From: Cladophialophora immunda | Lineage: Eukaryota; Ascomycota; Eurotiomycetes; Chaetothyriales; Herpotrichiellaceae | DNA: 64,000 nucleotides | Reading direction: 5' to 3' | Assembly: GCF_000835495.1 (NCBI RefSeq) | Contig: NW_015622541.1 | Location: 6,386,001-6,450,000, forward strand | Shown here: positions 35,648 to 46,588 of the stretch, in pieces | Layout of the letters: the number at the start of each line of letters is the position of its first letter | Position numbering within the stretch: position 1 is the first letter of the stretch | Translations under genes and position numbers: made by a program | Notes under the pieces: model-generated | Seen by the model: only the letters and a program-made list of their open reading frames with translations | What the model was told of the DNA's origin: nothing | The model's database searches: none

Positions 35648-37602
35648 CTAAGAGGCCGTCCTCTCCATCACAAGCTGCCACGCCTTGGGCTCGACCTGGA
35701 CGACCGCCCCGTCCTCCTCCTCCGCCGTCGTGAAGACAAAGTAATCCAGCGCCTCGAAGCCGTAGGTCTGCAGATCGACCCCCGTCCACGACTGGCAGCT
35801 CCCCTGGGGGAAGAAGAGCTGCGCGTCGAACGCGGCCAGCTCCGCCGCCGAGCTCGTCTGGTACACCGCGCGCCACGCCGTCCGGTTCCCCGACGCGAGG
35901 TCCGTCGGGTACAGGCGGATCGTGGTGTTGGCGTCCACGCCGCCAGCGAGGGCGGCGTAGCCCGTGCTCGCGCCGCGCACGTCGACACCGCGGGCCGAAA
36001 AGGCCGAGACCACGAGCCCGTAGTCGTCGACGGCGAGGGTGATGGCGCTCGAGGCGTTGGACGCGGCCCCGGTCCCGGCCCCCGACGGCGAGGTGTACGT
36101 GCCGGCGTATTTGTGCGCGGCCTCGCTCGTCCCGACCTGCGCGACGCCGGGCAGGAGCGCCTGCACCAGCGTCGAGAAGACCACCTGGATCGCCGCGATC
36201 GAGCTGTCCGGGCCGGCGAGGTTGATGGCCACGACCAGGTCGTAGTCCGGGACCAGCGCCAGGATCGCCGTGTAGTCGCCCAGGTTGCCGGTCTTGGTGT
36301 AGAAGTCGATGACACGTCCGTCCGACGTGAGGTTGGCGCCGCGGGCGATTTCCCACGGCGCGCCGACGTACACGCCCGACGAGGAGGTGAAGGTCTTGGG
36401 CTTCATCCACGCGCGAGTCTTTGCCGGCGCGAGCAGCTTCGACGACAGGATCGCGGCCCCGAAGGATAGGAGGTCGTTGTTGGTCGAGTACACTCCACCC
36501 GAGCTGCGACCCTCACACGTTCTCCGTCAGGATATACTTCTTTCTGCAATGGGGGCCAGAGGTGAACACTTTACCTATTCTCGTAGCCCAGAGGCGTACC
36601 CCACCAGTTGGTCTCAGCGGGAATGAACCCGATAGAGCTATTCGAGGGAGCGCCGAGGAACGTGCGTTTCAAGTTGGCCGGCGCGAAGATGGCGTCTTCA
36701 AGGTGCGCCGCGTAGGTCTTGCCGCTGACATTCTCGATCACCCGACCGAGAAGCGCGTACCCGATGTTGGAGTACACCGGAGTCGTGAACGGTGCGTAGA
36801 CAGGAGGCCGTCGACCGAAGTTGTTGAAGAAATCTGTTCGTCACACAGATGTCAGCGAAATCGTGATCACACTAGAGGGTGCCAGAGGCAGAAACAAACC
36901 GTCCCAGGTGCACCCCGGAGTACCAGGAGCGCCGCCACAAGAAAGTGAGTCTTGGGACCGGGTCAGTGGGGGCAACCCAGTCTCTTCGGTAATGCCAGAC
37001 ACATATGGGATAACGTTGTTCGTGACTGCGATTTTCTCCTTGGTCAGTTCATCACCATGCTATTCCACCAGGCTCGGGTGTTACGCACGATCTGCGCCGA
37101 TACCGCCCAGGTGGCTCGCGAGAGCATCCACAGTGACCGTTTCCCAATCAACGGCCAGCAGAGGGTCGCGGGTCTTGGACAGTTGCGCGAGCTTGGGAAC
37201 ATATTTCGTGATCGGGGCGGCCAGGTCGACTTTCCCCTGAAGCTGAAGGATCGAGAGGGCCGTGAAGAGCTTGGTGGCACTGCCGATGGAATAGACGGTG
37301 TCGCCGTCGACTTTGTGCGTGCCGGTCTTGTTGAATGTCGAAGGTGTATAGTGGAAGCTCAACAGAGGGGCCGTCTCGTGGATGGACCTCACGCCCACCG
37401 AGAGCGCCGTTGCATTCAGCGAGGAGCTGAAATTTTGTAGTTGAGCATTGACTGCCGCAATGACTTGTTGTAGCTGCGAATTCTGCGTCAGGTTTGTCGG
37501 CGGTGGCAAGATCGGTCCCAAGGGAGGGCATTGAAGCTGAGCCAGGAGTAGTGTAGCATGGGACAGAATGACAAAAACAAAGCTCGGCCACGATGTAGTC
37601 AT
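35648..37602 (-). CDS. Secreted serine beta-lactamase-like protein
   Basis: About four exons. The start MTTSWPSFVFVILSHATLLLA gives a signal peptide, so the protein is secreted; an earlier in-frame Met at 37617 is possible. Class C beta-lactamase/penicillin-binding fold: SIGSATKLF contains the S-x-x-K nucleophile and base, MYSNIGYALLG in a later exon (36777 on) has the Y-S-N motif, and FYTKTGNLGDY in the last exon has the K-T-G motif. A C-terminal domain of about 150 residues follows, rich in Ala and Ser. Several N-x-S/T sites fit secretion. In fungi such proteins are thought to hydrolyse lactams, lactones or esters, and some sit in secondary-metabolite clusters; the substrate here is unknown. 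The last exon is very GC-rich, producing a long antisense shadow. A TATA box lies at 37733-37740. Confidence 0.88.
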
Positions 37603-38572
37603 GGCAAGAGGCGTCATCAGGCCTGGACAATTGAGTTGAAATTTGGTGCTCAGAATTATTGTGATTGAAAGTCCGCTGTCGAGGGGCGTCTGTGTGCGAT
37701 GAACAGTTCATGCCCAAGACGAGGACCAGCCATATTTATACAGAAGTGATATAAAGCTGCCTGTCCGGCGGATGGGGTGCTGCAAAGGTCTGTGTTACAT
37801 CTCCAGGAGGAAACATGACCAGACCGTTGACGCTAGACCAGGCAGAGGGGAATATGGATGTCCTGGATAGGTGCTGAGAATAGAATCCTGCCCAACGAGG
37901 ATGGAGATCTGTGGGAAATTGTCGAGACTGCGACTCACACACTTGGCCGCGTCTGGGGAAGAGAGCGAGGGAATGGGTCGCATTCTCGGATTCGCGACCA
38001 AACGGCGCGCTCAAGCGAATTTGCCCTGGATCAGCATGATGAGCCGCGTGTGTGGCTAAGACGAAGGATAACGCAAAAGTCCGAGAATAGGCTCAGGTTC
38101 TTGGATTCTTCGATCAGGGGGAGATCGAAGGGATGAAGTGACGAAGTTGGGGATATCTGGGGCTGGTCATTCAACACACGAATAACAACGAGAGGATGCT
38201 CGGATATCGGAAACCGCACCGAATGGGGAAAGGTCGGCAAGGCTGAGCGATGGAGATGCTGTGATGAGGCTGTCTGAGGTTTGGGGCCAAGTGCCTAGGC
38301 ATGCACTAGAGATGCCTCAGATGCTGGCAAATTCGTGATCTGTCAGTCGTTCGAGACTCCAAATCGTAATGAGCGGATTCGCAGGTCAGGATGGATGCTT
38401 CTTCTATACTTTTCCGCTCTCAGAGTCGATATACACACTTCAAATGTGGAGAGGCGGAGGTCGTCATCCAGCTTCCCCTTGTTAATCCGGTGACCAGACT
38501 ATGATCCTCCCCTCTACAAACAGTGAGGATGGAGCTAGAGCCCAACTTGAAATCCAGAAGTGCTTGTTATCT
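37603..38572. other. Intergenic stretch upstream of beta-lactamase-like gene
   Basis: Promoter of the beta-lactamase-like gene, with minus-strand TATAAATA at 37733-37740 about 130 bases before the ATG, and the 3' flank of the regulator gene. No further gene seen. Confidence 0.5.
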
Positions 38573-40150
38573 TCATTCCCCTACTAGTAAGGTCTCTTGC
38601 ATGGTGTGCCAGTGTTGGGCACTGGTTGCGTCATATGTCAGATACACAACGTCCACAAACGTCTTTCCATCTTTGCGGTAGTTCAGTCCCGCAAGGACAT
38701 CGAAGAAGAGCACCGGCCCGCGATCAGTGGTTCCAGATGGATTTCCTTCTGAGCCAAAGACCGCGAGCCCTTCTTCAAGTTCCATGGCTCTTGCGGCTAC
38801 ACAAATCAGTTCGGCTCGAAGCCACAACCCTTCCTTGGCCCCTGTCAGACGCATCAATTCAAGAGCTTTCCTTCGGACAGTGGAGTCCCGACATTTGAGC
38901 GCAGTAAGGTAGAGGGGCGCCAGGAAGGACATTTCGAAGGAAAAGCTCATGGCTTCCTCCTCGAGTGGAAATTTCGTGAGGCCCTCCTCTGCCGCGACTG
39001 TGATCCCTTTGAAGTCACCTAGGTGCTCTTCGTGGTTTGTCTTGGATGGATCGAGACTCGCGCAGGCACCGATCTTAGTAATCAGGTATTGAGCTCTTAG
39101 TATTAAAAGCGCTTGTGAATGCTGATCCGCACTCATCGCCGGTTGGGTGATGAAGTGTTCCAGATTCCTTCGCCAACTCTCCACCAGAAGCAGGGCAGCT
39201 TGTTGCTCTCTTTCAAGAAGAGGGTTTTGCGCAGATATATACTCCGGAGACGAGCTCGAATGCACCTGAAAGACCTGCAACCGCAAGCCCTGAACAAATT
39301 CCAAAATCTTGTGTAGACAGTCCCTTGCTCCTTCTATGCTAGTGAACGCCGGCAGCTGACCAGAGCTAGACAGTGGGGAACGATTCGGGGACGGCTTTGG
39401 TAATGTATACCCAAACATACTTGCGAGAAGCCAAAGTCGGTCGAACAATCTCGCCAGGCTCGGATCTATCGAACTTGTTCCGGAAGCGGACTCATTTCGA
39501 ATAGCTTCTGCGACCATGCTACATCCTTTTGAGATCAGAGATACTCCAGCGCTGTCATTCATTCGGTAGAACTCAACGCAAACAAAAATGACACACGACA
39601 GAAGAGCGACATGAGCCGCTCGTGGTGTGCACGGCTCATGTAGAGATTGCGACAATGTTACGATGGATTTGTTGTAGTATCGGAGTGCTTGTCGACAGTG
39701 GGAACAGACGCAGTCCGACGCGTGATCCGAAACACCATTGTGCCCGTGTCTGAAAAGATTTCCGAGGGCAAAGATTCCGTTGCGGACGGTGGGTTCGGTA
39801 TCCGCGGCTTGCATCATCTGCTTCTGCCATAACTCTGCGTCAAAGGCGCCCCCCAGGATCGACGCAATTCTGTTGGTGTAGAAGCCGTATGCTTGCCATT
39901 CCGATGGTGTAGCGCGAAAAGCTGAGAGCAAGGATGATGAGGTGTTGAGGGGTGGCGATGATGTTGCCTTGGAAGGGGTTGCGAGTACTTCTTGAACCAG
40001 TGATAGCTGGTAACCCTCACACGTTCTGCCTGCTTTGACGCACCTGGCGCACGAAGGTCTTTCTAAGCCACACTTTACTCGCCGACGCTTGCAAGTCAGA
40101 CACGCTGTGCGAGTTTTTGGACCGTGCCTGCCCAGGCTAATACTGGCCAT
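38573..40150 (-). CDS. Zn(II)2Cys6 transcription factor
   Basis: An intronless frame of 525 residues. The binuclear zinc cluster is at residues 17-45: CLTCKRRRVKC then SCARC and AGRTC, with C-x2-C-x6-C-x5-C-x2-C-x6-C spacing typical of fungal Gal4-type DNA-binding domains. A short linker (GYQLSLVQEVL) is followed by a long helical region (about 90-520) of the Fungal_trans_2 kind, including a DCVCSHCRQALRYYNKS stretch and HVALLSCVIFVCVEFY. Nuclear regulator, expected to bind CGG-containing sites. It is divergent from the MDR oxidoreductase gene at 41.3 kb and next to the secreted beta-lactamase-like gene, either of which could be its target. No targets can be read from the sequence. Confidence 0.93.
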   Translation of the reverse strand: MASISLGRHGPKTRTACLTCKRRRVKCGLERPSCARCVKAGRTCEGYQLSLVQEVLATPSKATSSPPLNTSSSLLSAFRATPSEWQAYGFYTNRIASILGGAFDAELWQKQMMQAADTEPTVRNGIFALGNLFRHGHNGVSDHASDCVCSHCRQALRYYNKSIVTLSQSLHEPCTPRAAHVALLSCVIFVCVEFYRMNDSAGVSLISKGCSMVAEAIRNESASGTSSIDPSLARLFDRLWLLASMFGYTLPKPSPNRSPLSSSGQLPAFTSIEGARDCLHKILEFVQGLRLQVFQVHSSSSPEYISAQNPLLEREQQAALLLVESWRRNLEHFITQPAMSADQHSQALLILRAQYLITKIGACASLDPSKTNHEEHLGDFKGITVAAEEGLTKFPLEEEAMSFSFEMSFLAPLYLTALKCRDSTVRRKALELMRLTGAKEGLWLRAELICVAARAMELEEGLAVFGSEGNPSGTTDRGPVLFFDVLAGLNYRKDGKTFVDVVYLTYDATSAQHWHTMQETLLVGE

Positions 40151-41306
40151 AGCATCGTCCTCGGCTGTTCAATAGAGGACGTGAAATAAACAAAAGTGCG
40201 AAGTGGCCTCAGGGCGATTTGAGGGGGTAATTGTAGTGTAATGAATAGCCTCGCTAAGCCCTCGGGGGCCGTACGCAGCAGGGTAGGGGGAGCTAGCCAG
40301 GTGTGACAGGCACCAGGTCACCTAGAGAGTAGGTACGGAGCACATTGCATCAGTTTTCCAGGTACCTTAGTGGATGGAGATCGCTGTTTTGCGGATATGC
40401 CGGTGTTCCGGCTCATAGCCTAGCTGATAAGGGCGAAGCCCCGACTTCTGGCCTCAAGACTGAGACAATGGTGTATACACGTATGTGCGGCCCATACACC
40501 GTGCTCTCGCCAAGAGAAATAAGCAGCACAGAGAGCACTTTATAGTTGCATCTATACTCCAGCTAAAGAAAATACAGTATAATAGACCAAGACGGATCTC
40601 CCTGGGGTGCCTAGGTACTAAGGCGAAGGGAGCCAGATTAGCCTTCCCGATTCTCTGTGCTTAGGGAGGCCCGAGATCCCAGACCAAAACTTAGATTGGG
40701 GTTCCTTTGAGGAGCTTGAGGCTTAGCGAGAATGTCCCTGTAACGCATCTTACAGAGCTACTGTGTAAGTAACTAAGCGCAGTGCACCGAGCTTACTCCT
40801 TGAGTCAGGATTCAAATTAGCCGAGGGTACTGACGCCAAGGCGCCAAATCCATATACATGCTATCTCTTGGAAGCCCTTCGACTTCGGGATCGCGATGTA
40901 TTTCCAGTCGGTACCTAGGTAGTCCGCTGGCGAACCATATCTGATACCCGATAAATCTCAGGTATCTCACAGTGTGGCATACCTAATCAAGTAAATCTCA
41001 ATCGTTTCTCGTATGTAATTATCTTCCTGGCCAGCACACCTGCAGACCTTGAAAAGGTCTCCGAGATATTGATACACTTGCGAGATGGGGACTTCGGGAT
41101 CTTCTAAAGCCAAAAGTAACGTATCGTCCAAATCAAAATATACTTCAGAAACCGCAACTTTCACTCCACGCTGCAAAAGACTGGTTTCGGCAATACGGTT
41201 TGCGGCGACCCGCAGTAGACCTTGTCCCCCGACAAGGCTGTAAGTATAAGTAGCGACCAACCGTTGGAGGTTCTTCAGGATCCTGAGTCGTGAGTAGATT
41301 TACTAT
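40151..41306. other. Divergent intergenic region, regulator / oxidoreductase
   Basis: About 1.16 kb holding both promoters. A 97-codon antisense frame (40967-41260) reads YFDLDDTLL by chance or as a remnant; it was not accepted. No repeats seen. Confidence 0.5.
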
Positions 41307-42374
41307 TTGAAAATGATCAACATGTCTGTTCCTTCTCCAGTCATGAAGGCATGGCGATACACGTCCACGACGGGCGGGTTGGAAAAGAATCTTCGCCTTG
41401 ATACCAATACACCACTTCCAGATTCTGCCGCCCAGCTCGGACCCGACCAAGTCTTGGTGGAAGTGCACTACGCTGGCCTCAACCCGGTAGACTACAAATT
41501 TGCCGAAATCCCTCTTCTCAGCCGACTGCTGGCCCCGAGGCCCGCGACACCGGGCTACGACTACGCCGGCAAGGTCGTCGCCGTGGGACCGAATTCGGGG
41601 AGAGTATCTGAAGATGAACTCAAGGTTGGCCAGCTCGTTTACGGACGACTGGGTGGACCGAGTCGGTACGGTACGCTGGCCCAATATGTCGTGGTTCCGA
41701 GAGACGGGGCTGCGCCGTTGCCAGAGCATGTCAGTCTCCGAGACGCCGCGAGCATCGGCACCGCTGGGTTGAGTGCGTACCAATCCATCGCCCCGTTCGT
41801 ACGGCAAGGCTCCCACGTCTTCGTCAACGGAGGCAGCGGCGGCACCGGGGCCTGGGGCATTCAGATTGCCAAAGAGCTCGGCTCCTACGTCGTCGCAAGC
41901 TGCTCTGATAGGAATGAGAAGCTGTGCCGGGACCTGGGTGCCGACGAGGTCATCGACTACCAGACCACAGATCTACTGCCCGCTCTTCTCAAGCACGACC
42001 GGCCGTTCGACCTGGTCATCGACAACGCGGGCAACTCCAACGCCCTCTATTGGCAAATGCATCGATACACGACGCCGGGGGCGGTATTTGTACAAGTCGC
42101 AGGCACTCCGAGCTTGGAATTCATGGTGGAGTGGTTGAAGAGGCTTCTGTGGCCTTCTGATCTGGGAGGCGCGCAGCGGAAGCTCCTCCACCTCCGAGTC
42201 AGAAACAAGTACGCGGATTTTGTCCAGATGGGGAAATGGCCGGAAGAGGGGAAGATCCAAGCCGTGGTCGAAGAGGTGGTCCCATTTACACAAGTGCCGC
42301 GAGCGATTGAGATGTTGAAATCGCACAGAGCCAGAGGGAAGGTTTTGATCAAAGTGTCTGAGGGCGAGGTCTAG
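41307..42374 (+). CDS. MDR-family NAD(P)H:quinone oxidoreductase-like enzyme
   Basis: An intronless frame of 355 residues. Medium-chain dehydrogenase fold without the zinc ligands of alcohol dehydrogenases, as in zeta-crystallin-type quinone reductases: N-terminal GroES-like part with VEVHYAGLNPVDYKFAE and PGYDYAGKVVAVG (about residues 50-95), then the nucleotide-binding domain with VFVNGGSGGTGAWGIQIAK (about 172-190), LGADEVIDY and DLVIDNAG. The C-terminus RAIEMLKSHRARGKVLIKV is the usual end. It should reduce quinones or enones with NADPH. Met13 (MKAWRY, at 41343) fits the family start better than the first Met, so the true N-terminus is uncertain. It is divergent from a Zn(II)2Cys6 regulator and followed by a LovD-like gene on the same strand, 357 bases on. 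Cytosolic. Confidence 0.93.
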   Translation: MKMINMSVPSPVMKAWRYTSTTGGLEKNLRLDTNTPLPDSAAQLGPDQVLVEVHYAGLNPVDYKFAEIPLLSRLLAPRPATPGYDYAGKVVAVGPNSGRVSEDELKVGQLVYGRLGGPSRYGTLAQYVVVPRDGAAPLPEHVSLRDAASIGTAGLSAYQSIAPFVRQGSHVFVNGGSGGTGAWGIQIAKELGSYVVASCSDRNEKLCRDLGADEVIDYQTTDLLPALLKHDRPFDLVIDNAGNSNALYWQMHRYTTPGAVFVQVAGTPSLEFMVEWLKRLLWPSDLGGAQRKLLHLRVRNKYADFVQMGKWPEEGKIQAVVEEVVPFTQVPRAIEMLKSHRARGKVLIKVSEGEV

Positions 42375-42731
42375 GAAAAGAGCAGGAGTAGCGAGTGAGA
42401 CCTTCACCGCGGCTTGCATTCCCACTTCATTGTTACCGTATTGCCGAAACATATCAGCACCGTTGGGATTTCTATTGGATAGTCAGCATAGTTCAACCAA
42501 TCACCATCTAAGTTTGTACCTAGGAAATACAAATACCGTATTGTCGGTTGGTCGCTAACGGCGAGTCCCACCGTGGGAACTTGTGCCTGCGATATGGTTG
42601 GGGGTGGGTCAAATTGTACATCGATGCTCAAGCCCCTCTTCCAACGTCAAAGGCCATAAGAAGGGCAAAGATGTTTCGATTCGACCGTCTCTCACTCCAA
42701 TGGATCGTCCGTGAAGCAAACGTCGAGGAAA
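42375..42731. other. Intergenic stretch between MDR gene and LovD-like gene
   Basis: Same-strand spacer that should carry the 3' flank of the first and the promoter of the second gene. A plus-strand frame overlaps it but its continuation does not match the family. Confidence 0.5.
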
Positions 42732-44135
42732 ATGTCCCAGGCCGAGTTCGAGTCGGTCATCACAAAGGCTGTGAGCGACAGAGCCGTCTCAGGAGCTGCA
42801 TGCGTGGCTGGGCGCAGAGACGGTACCAAGTTTTGACGCTTGCTCGAGGTAGTTGCGGTTTCGCTAACGACGACGTGATCCCAGGCACGGTCTTTTACGA
42901 AAAGGCTTTTGGCAAGACAGGTGCTGAGGCAGATGCTCCCGAAATGCGACCGGATACTGTGGTGTGGGTCGCCAGTTGTACCAAGGTAGGCTGACTGAAT
43001 ACTCGGACAGACAGATGAAGAGGAAGTCGAGTTCTTGGATTCTTCACTCAGTGACTAACACTGGATCTATTCTTCTTAGTTGCTCACGTCCATATCGGCC
43101 TTGCAGTGCGTCGAGCGCGGCCTGCTGGACCTTGACAAGCCGGTCTCGGAAGTCCTCGCCGAGTTCAACTCGCCTGACGTCCTAACTGGATTCGACGAAG
43201 GAGGAAAGCCGACCTTGCGAAAGGCCACCCGAATCCCTACCCTCAGGCAAATGCTGTCCCATAGTTCGGGCCTGGGATACTACGGCATGGCCCCCTTGCT
43301 AAACAGGTATTGGAGTGACGTCCTGGGGAGAGAAGCAGACTTTGCCAACAGTTCTGTACGCTACAGCTGTGACCTGCCCCTGCTCTTTGAACCCGGTGAG
43401 CGTTGGGAGTATGGCGGATCAATAGACTGGGTGGGCAAAATGGTGGAACGGGTGAATGGGAGCGTCAAACTGGGAGAATACATGAAGAACAACATCTGGG
43501 ATGTCTTGGGGATGGCCTTGACGACTTTTCGCCCGCTGGAGCACGACAGTGTGATGAGCCAGATGGGTCGACGAACCTCGCGAGACAAAAGCGGGAAAAT
43601 CACCGTCGACGCCTCTGGCTGGTTCCCCATCGTGCCAGACTTGGAAGATGACTATGGTGGAAATGGAATTTACACGTGCGCCAGCGACTATGTCAAAGTG
43701 CTCATGTCCCTATTGGTCGACGACGGCAAGTTGCTGAAGTCCGAGACCGTGGTGGAATTCTTCAAGCCCCAACTCGAAGATGGCCGACATATCACGGAAT
43801 ATTTGGTCAGGGGACCTCATTCATCGGCGCTCTTGTCGGGTCTGCCTCCAGACACTCAATTCAACCATGCGCTTGGTGGTGCGTTGGTCATGAATCCGGT
43901 CGAGGGCCAATACGAACGTGGCACCATGTTCTGGGGAGGCCTGCCAAATTCATTCTGGGTGAGTATAGGTCTGCCCGCTAAAACTCGACTGTCCTAACTT
44001 GGCTGCGCCGTACAGTTTATCGACCGAGTCCGCGGAGTCTGTGGCATCTATGTGTCGTACTTGTTCCCTCCTGGTGACTCGATAACTCAGGCCCTGAACA
44101 CTAGTTTTCAGAAGTTCGTACACGCCTGCCCTTAG
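42732..44135 (+). CDS. Serine beta-lactamase-fold hydrolase/acyltransferase (LovD/EstB-like)
   Basis: Four exons, 42732-42822, 42885-42985, 43080-43958 and 44016-44135, all frame-consistent, give 396 residues. The N-terminus is MSQAEFESVITKAV. The catalytic S-x-x-K is in WVASCTK, split from LLTSISALQCVERGLLDLD by intron 2. LSHSSGLGYYG and GERWEYGGSIDWVGKMVE follow, with the Tyr that acts as base in YGGSID (Y-x-N/S type). The size and order match EstB esterases and LovD-type acyltransferases, which transfer acyl groups onto secondary metabolites; others hydrolyse simple esters or lactones. No signal peptide, so cytosolic. Its place between an MDR enzyme and a Zn(II)2Cys6 regulator, with MFS pumps nearby, fits a tailoring or detoxifying role. 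Substrate unknown. Confidence 0.9.
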
Positions 44136-44239
44136 AGTTGTGATGTTGGGGTATTGGCCAGCCATCAGCGAGATCAGGCTCCTGGGACTTTTCTCGGCGA
44201 TGCGAGAGGCTCTTGTCTCGACTTTCGTACCGGGGTCTT

Positions 44240-46588
44240 TTAAAATCCCATGGATTCCGGATCTTGGAAGATGCTAGTCCAATCCATGCCGTCAAAATCT
44301 GAGGCCCCAAAGCTTTCTGACAGCAGAATTTCAGATAGACTATTCAAATTGGACACCGTCTCGAAATCAAGTGGACCGGCTCCTGGTGCAGCGAGCTCTG
44401 CAAGACTTGGTGTATGGGCAGTCTCGGCCGATGCGGACAGCTGCATGAGGCCAGATCCACCATTAGATGGCTCGATTCTGACCGAGGCTACGTCTGGGTG
44501 CGAGTCTGTCGTTCGACTTGCTTCGTGCCCTTGGGTCGAATAGTTCATTCTGCCATGGGGATAGAGGATCTTGTTTTGCTCGGCGTCGTTTTCATTGGCT
44601 CCGTGGTTACCAGTCCTCTCTCGCACAGTTTCTATAAAGGAGATGGCGTGACCAGCAGAAGCGTATACCTCCCGAAGCTGCAACAAAGCGTGCATCGCCT
44701 GGCGAAAACCTTCCACGGCAGCATCGTGACTGTCAGTGTCGTTGGATGTGGTGTCTTTGACATGTTGGACTGCGGCGGCAAGGAGTGCCGTCACACCTAT
44801 CGGTGGGACGTGTTTCAAGAGATTCTTGTCGCCAAGGTACTTTGCGATCTCTGTAATTCTCCGGGCCCCATCTCTCAACTTTTGTCTTGACGAATCGTGG
44901 AGTGAGTGAGCGGCCGAAACTGTGGGATGTTTCAATGCCATGAGCGGGCGGTGCAACATGCTCAGCGCCGTATGATAAACCATTTCCAGTACCGCCGAGT
45001 GCAAGCTCACAAGTCGACAGTTGCGCTCGGGTTCTATGTCAATGGCTCCGCTGAGCCGCGAACAGATTCCCTCACCCCACTCGATGATTTCCTGGTCACG
45101 AACCATAAAGTCCGACATGAACGCCTCGGAAGTTCGAGGTAGGAGCATCATCATCGTTTCTCCAGTGGTTGTGCGACGATGCCCACTAGCCAGATACTGT
45201 GAGTCGAGCACACGACCGAGGAGTACGCACAGCTTCATGTGCTCGATGGATAGCTCGATTAATATTTCAGGGCGGGTGACGATCCCCGGCGCTGGATAAC
45301 CCCTCAATGCTCGAGAGAAGAGTTGAGGCTCGAAATCGTCCGCCGTGAGGATGGCCAGGTGGTCTTTATCGTCCCTAATGCCGCTCGGCCGGCGTTCACT
45401 GAATGAAATCAATTTGTCTCTGACATAGCAGCACCACCACAGTCTTCTCCTGGAACGTTGCTGCTTCGCGTCGAGTCCGACCAGTTCCGAATCTCGGTCG
45501 AGGCCGACTTCATAAGCAAAAGATAATGCAATTATCATCCAGTAAACGCGGCCTTTGGGGTCGTCCGGCTTATCATACCAGTACGTCATCAGCACAAGTA
45601 CCTTGATCAATGTGAGTAGGTCGTTTTCCACATCAAAATCAACCAGGAGCTTGAGAATCAAAATCAGCACGGATAATCTTTGCGGAGTGACTGTGTGGCT
45701 TGCCTTGACTCTTTGAAACAGGCACTTGCGTGCATCCAACTGGCTGTTGAATCCCTCCTTCTGTAGAAACTCCATACTGACAAAAGACGCAGCTGCAAAC
45801 ATTACAGCTTGATACAGCACCACACTTATCTGATTTGACCTAGGGTGGTCGTTCAAGGGTAGCATGATGTCTTCAAGATCTAGAAGTGGTAGAAAAGGGT
45901 GCACATAGTGAAGGTAGCTACGCATAAATTCGCGCTGTACCGCCGCTGGCGGCAGCGCGAACGCTTGTTTGTGTTCCAAGAATAACAGCGATTCAGCATC
46001 GAGCGTGGGCCTGAGAGGCTTGAGAAAGGCAGGAAATTCGGATCTCGTAGATGTGACTGAGGGCGACGCCGTAATGTCCGCTGTTGTGCCATTGATAGCG
46101 AGATCCACATTCGCGCTGTTCGTAGCTGGAGAGCGTCTCTGGGCCTGAGTCAAGACATTCCTGTGAGATTCGACTGGCAGACATGAGTACCGAGTTGGAA
46201 GACTAAGGCACTGGGAGCAAAACAACTGACCTGGCAGCAAAGGCAGATGATTGATGAGAGCATAGTCCGAGGATTGTGACGTTGCAGACAATGAGCCGCC
46301 AAGTCTAGCCTCTTCTACTTGAGATGCTGCCGTCCCGTGAGTATCAGTGTCTAGGTCCAAGCAATGGGCTTGCGCTTCGAAGAGATGGACTCCGATTGGT
46401 GGATATGTCACTTCACCACCTTGCGCCAGCCCCTTCCTCTTCCTGGCATGGTTGACTGTGCATTCGTTCTTTGCCCTCGTACAGTTCCCACAAGGCGTGC
46501 CGCTGGTAGAGACGTCGCATTTGACTTTCCTGTTGCGACAAGGAATGCACGCCTTGGGAGCTCTGCGTTTAATCATATCGGTGGACAA
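44240..46588 (-). CDS. Zn(II)2Cys6 transcription factor with fungal-specific domain
   Basis: One frame of 782 residues. The zinc cluster at residues 14-43 reads CIPCRNRKVKC, then a longer loop VSTSGTP, CGNC and AKNEC, with a basic tail NHARKRKG. The middle homology region (Fungal_trans, PF04082 type) runs from about residue 225 (SYLHYVHPFLPLLDLEDIM) through RRRLWWCCYVRDKLISFSERRPSGI (near 390) to about 500. The C-terminus is acidic and Ser-rich, as in activation domains. The region around residues 120-150 (QLFCSQC...VESHR) departs from the style of the rest and could hide an intron; removing the best candidate would break the frame, so it was left in. Divergent from the MFS pump gene at 47.2 kb, making that gene a likely target. 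Nuclear. Confidence 0.92.
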   Translation of the reverse strand: MSTDMIKRRAPKACIPCRNRKVKCDVSTSGTPCGNCTRAKNECTVNHARKRKGLAQGGEVTYPPIGVHLFEAQAHCLDLDTDTHGTAASQVEEARLGGSLSATSQSSDYALINHLPLLPGQLFCSQCLSLPTRYSCLPVESHRNVLTQAQRRSPATNSANVDLAINGTTADITASPSVTSTRSEFPAFLKPLRPTLDAESLLFLEHKQAFALPPAAVQREFMRSYLHYVHPFLPLLDLEDIMLPLNDHPRSNQISVVLYQAVMFAAASFVSMEFLQKEGFNSQLDARKCLFQRVKASHTVTPQRLSVLILILKLLVDFDVENDLLTLIKVLVLMTYWYDKPDDPKGRVYWMIIALSFAYEVGLDRDSELVGLDAKQQRSRRRLWWCCYVRDKLISFSERRPSGIRDDKDHLAILTADDFEPQLFSRALRGYPAPGIVTRPEILIELSIEHMKLCVLLGRVLDSQYLASGHRRTTTGETMMMLLPRTSEAFMSDFMVRDQEIIEWGEGICSRLSGAIDIEPERNCRLVSLHSAVLEMVYHTALSMLHRPLMALKHPTVSAAHSLHDSSRQKLRDGARRITEIAKYLGDKNLLKHVPPIGVTALLAAAVQHVKDTTSNDTDSHDAAVEGFRQAMHALLQLREVYASAGHAISFIETVRERTGNHGANENDAEQNKILYPHGRMNYSTQGHEASRTTDSHPDVASVRIEPSNGGSGLMQLSASAETAHTPSLAELAAPGAGPLDFETVSNLNSLSEILLSESFGASDFDGMDWTSIFQDPESMGF

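Noticed and set aside
35495..36469. A 324-codon plus-strand frame, very rich in Arg and Asp
   Set aside because: Antisense to the GC-rich last exon of the beta-lactamase-like gene.
40967..41260. Minus-strand frame with YFDLDDTLL, like a HAD-hydrolase motif I
   Set aside because: Only 97 codons, no further HAD motifs and no flanking exons found. It could be a remnant but cannot be supported as a gene.
42548..42994. A 148-codon plus-strand frame with an earlier Met for the LovD-like protein
   Set aside because: Its N-terminal translation does not match the family, whereas the ATG at 42732 plus two introns rebuilds the conserved N-terminus and S-x-x-K motif.
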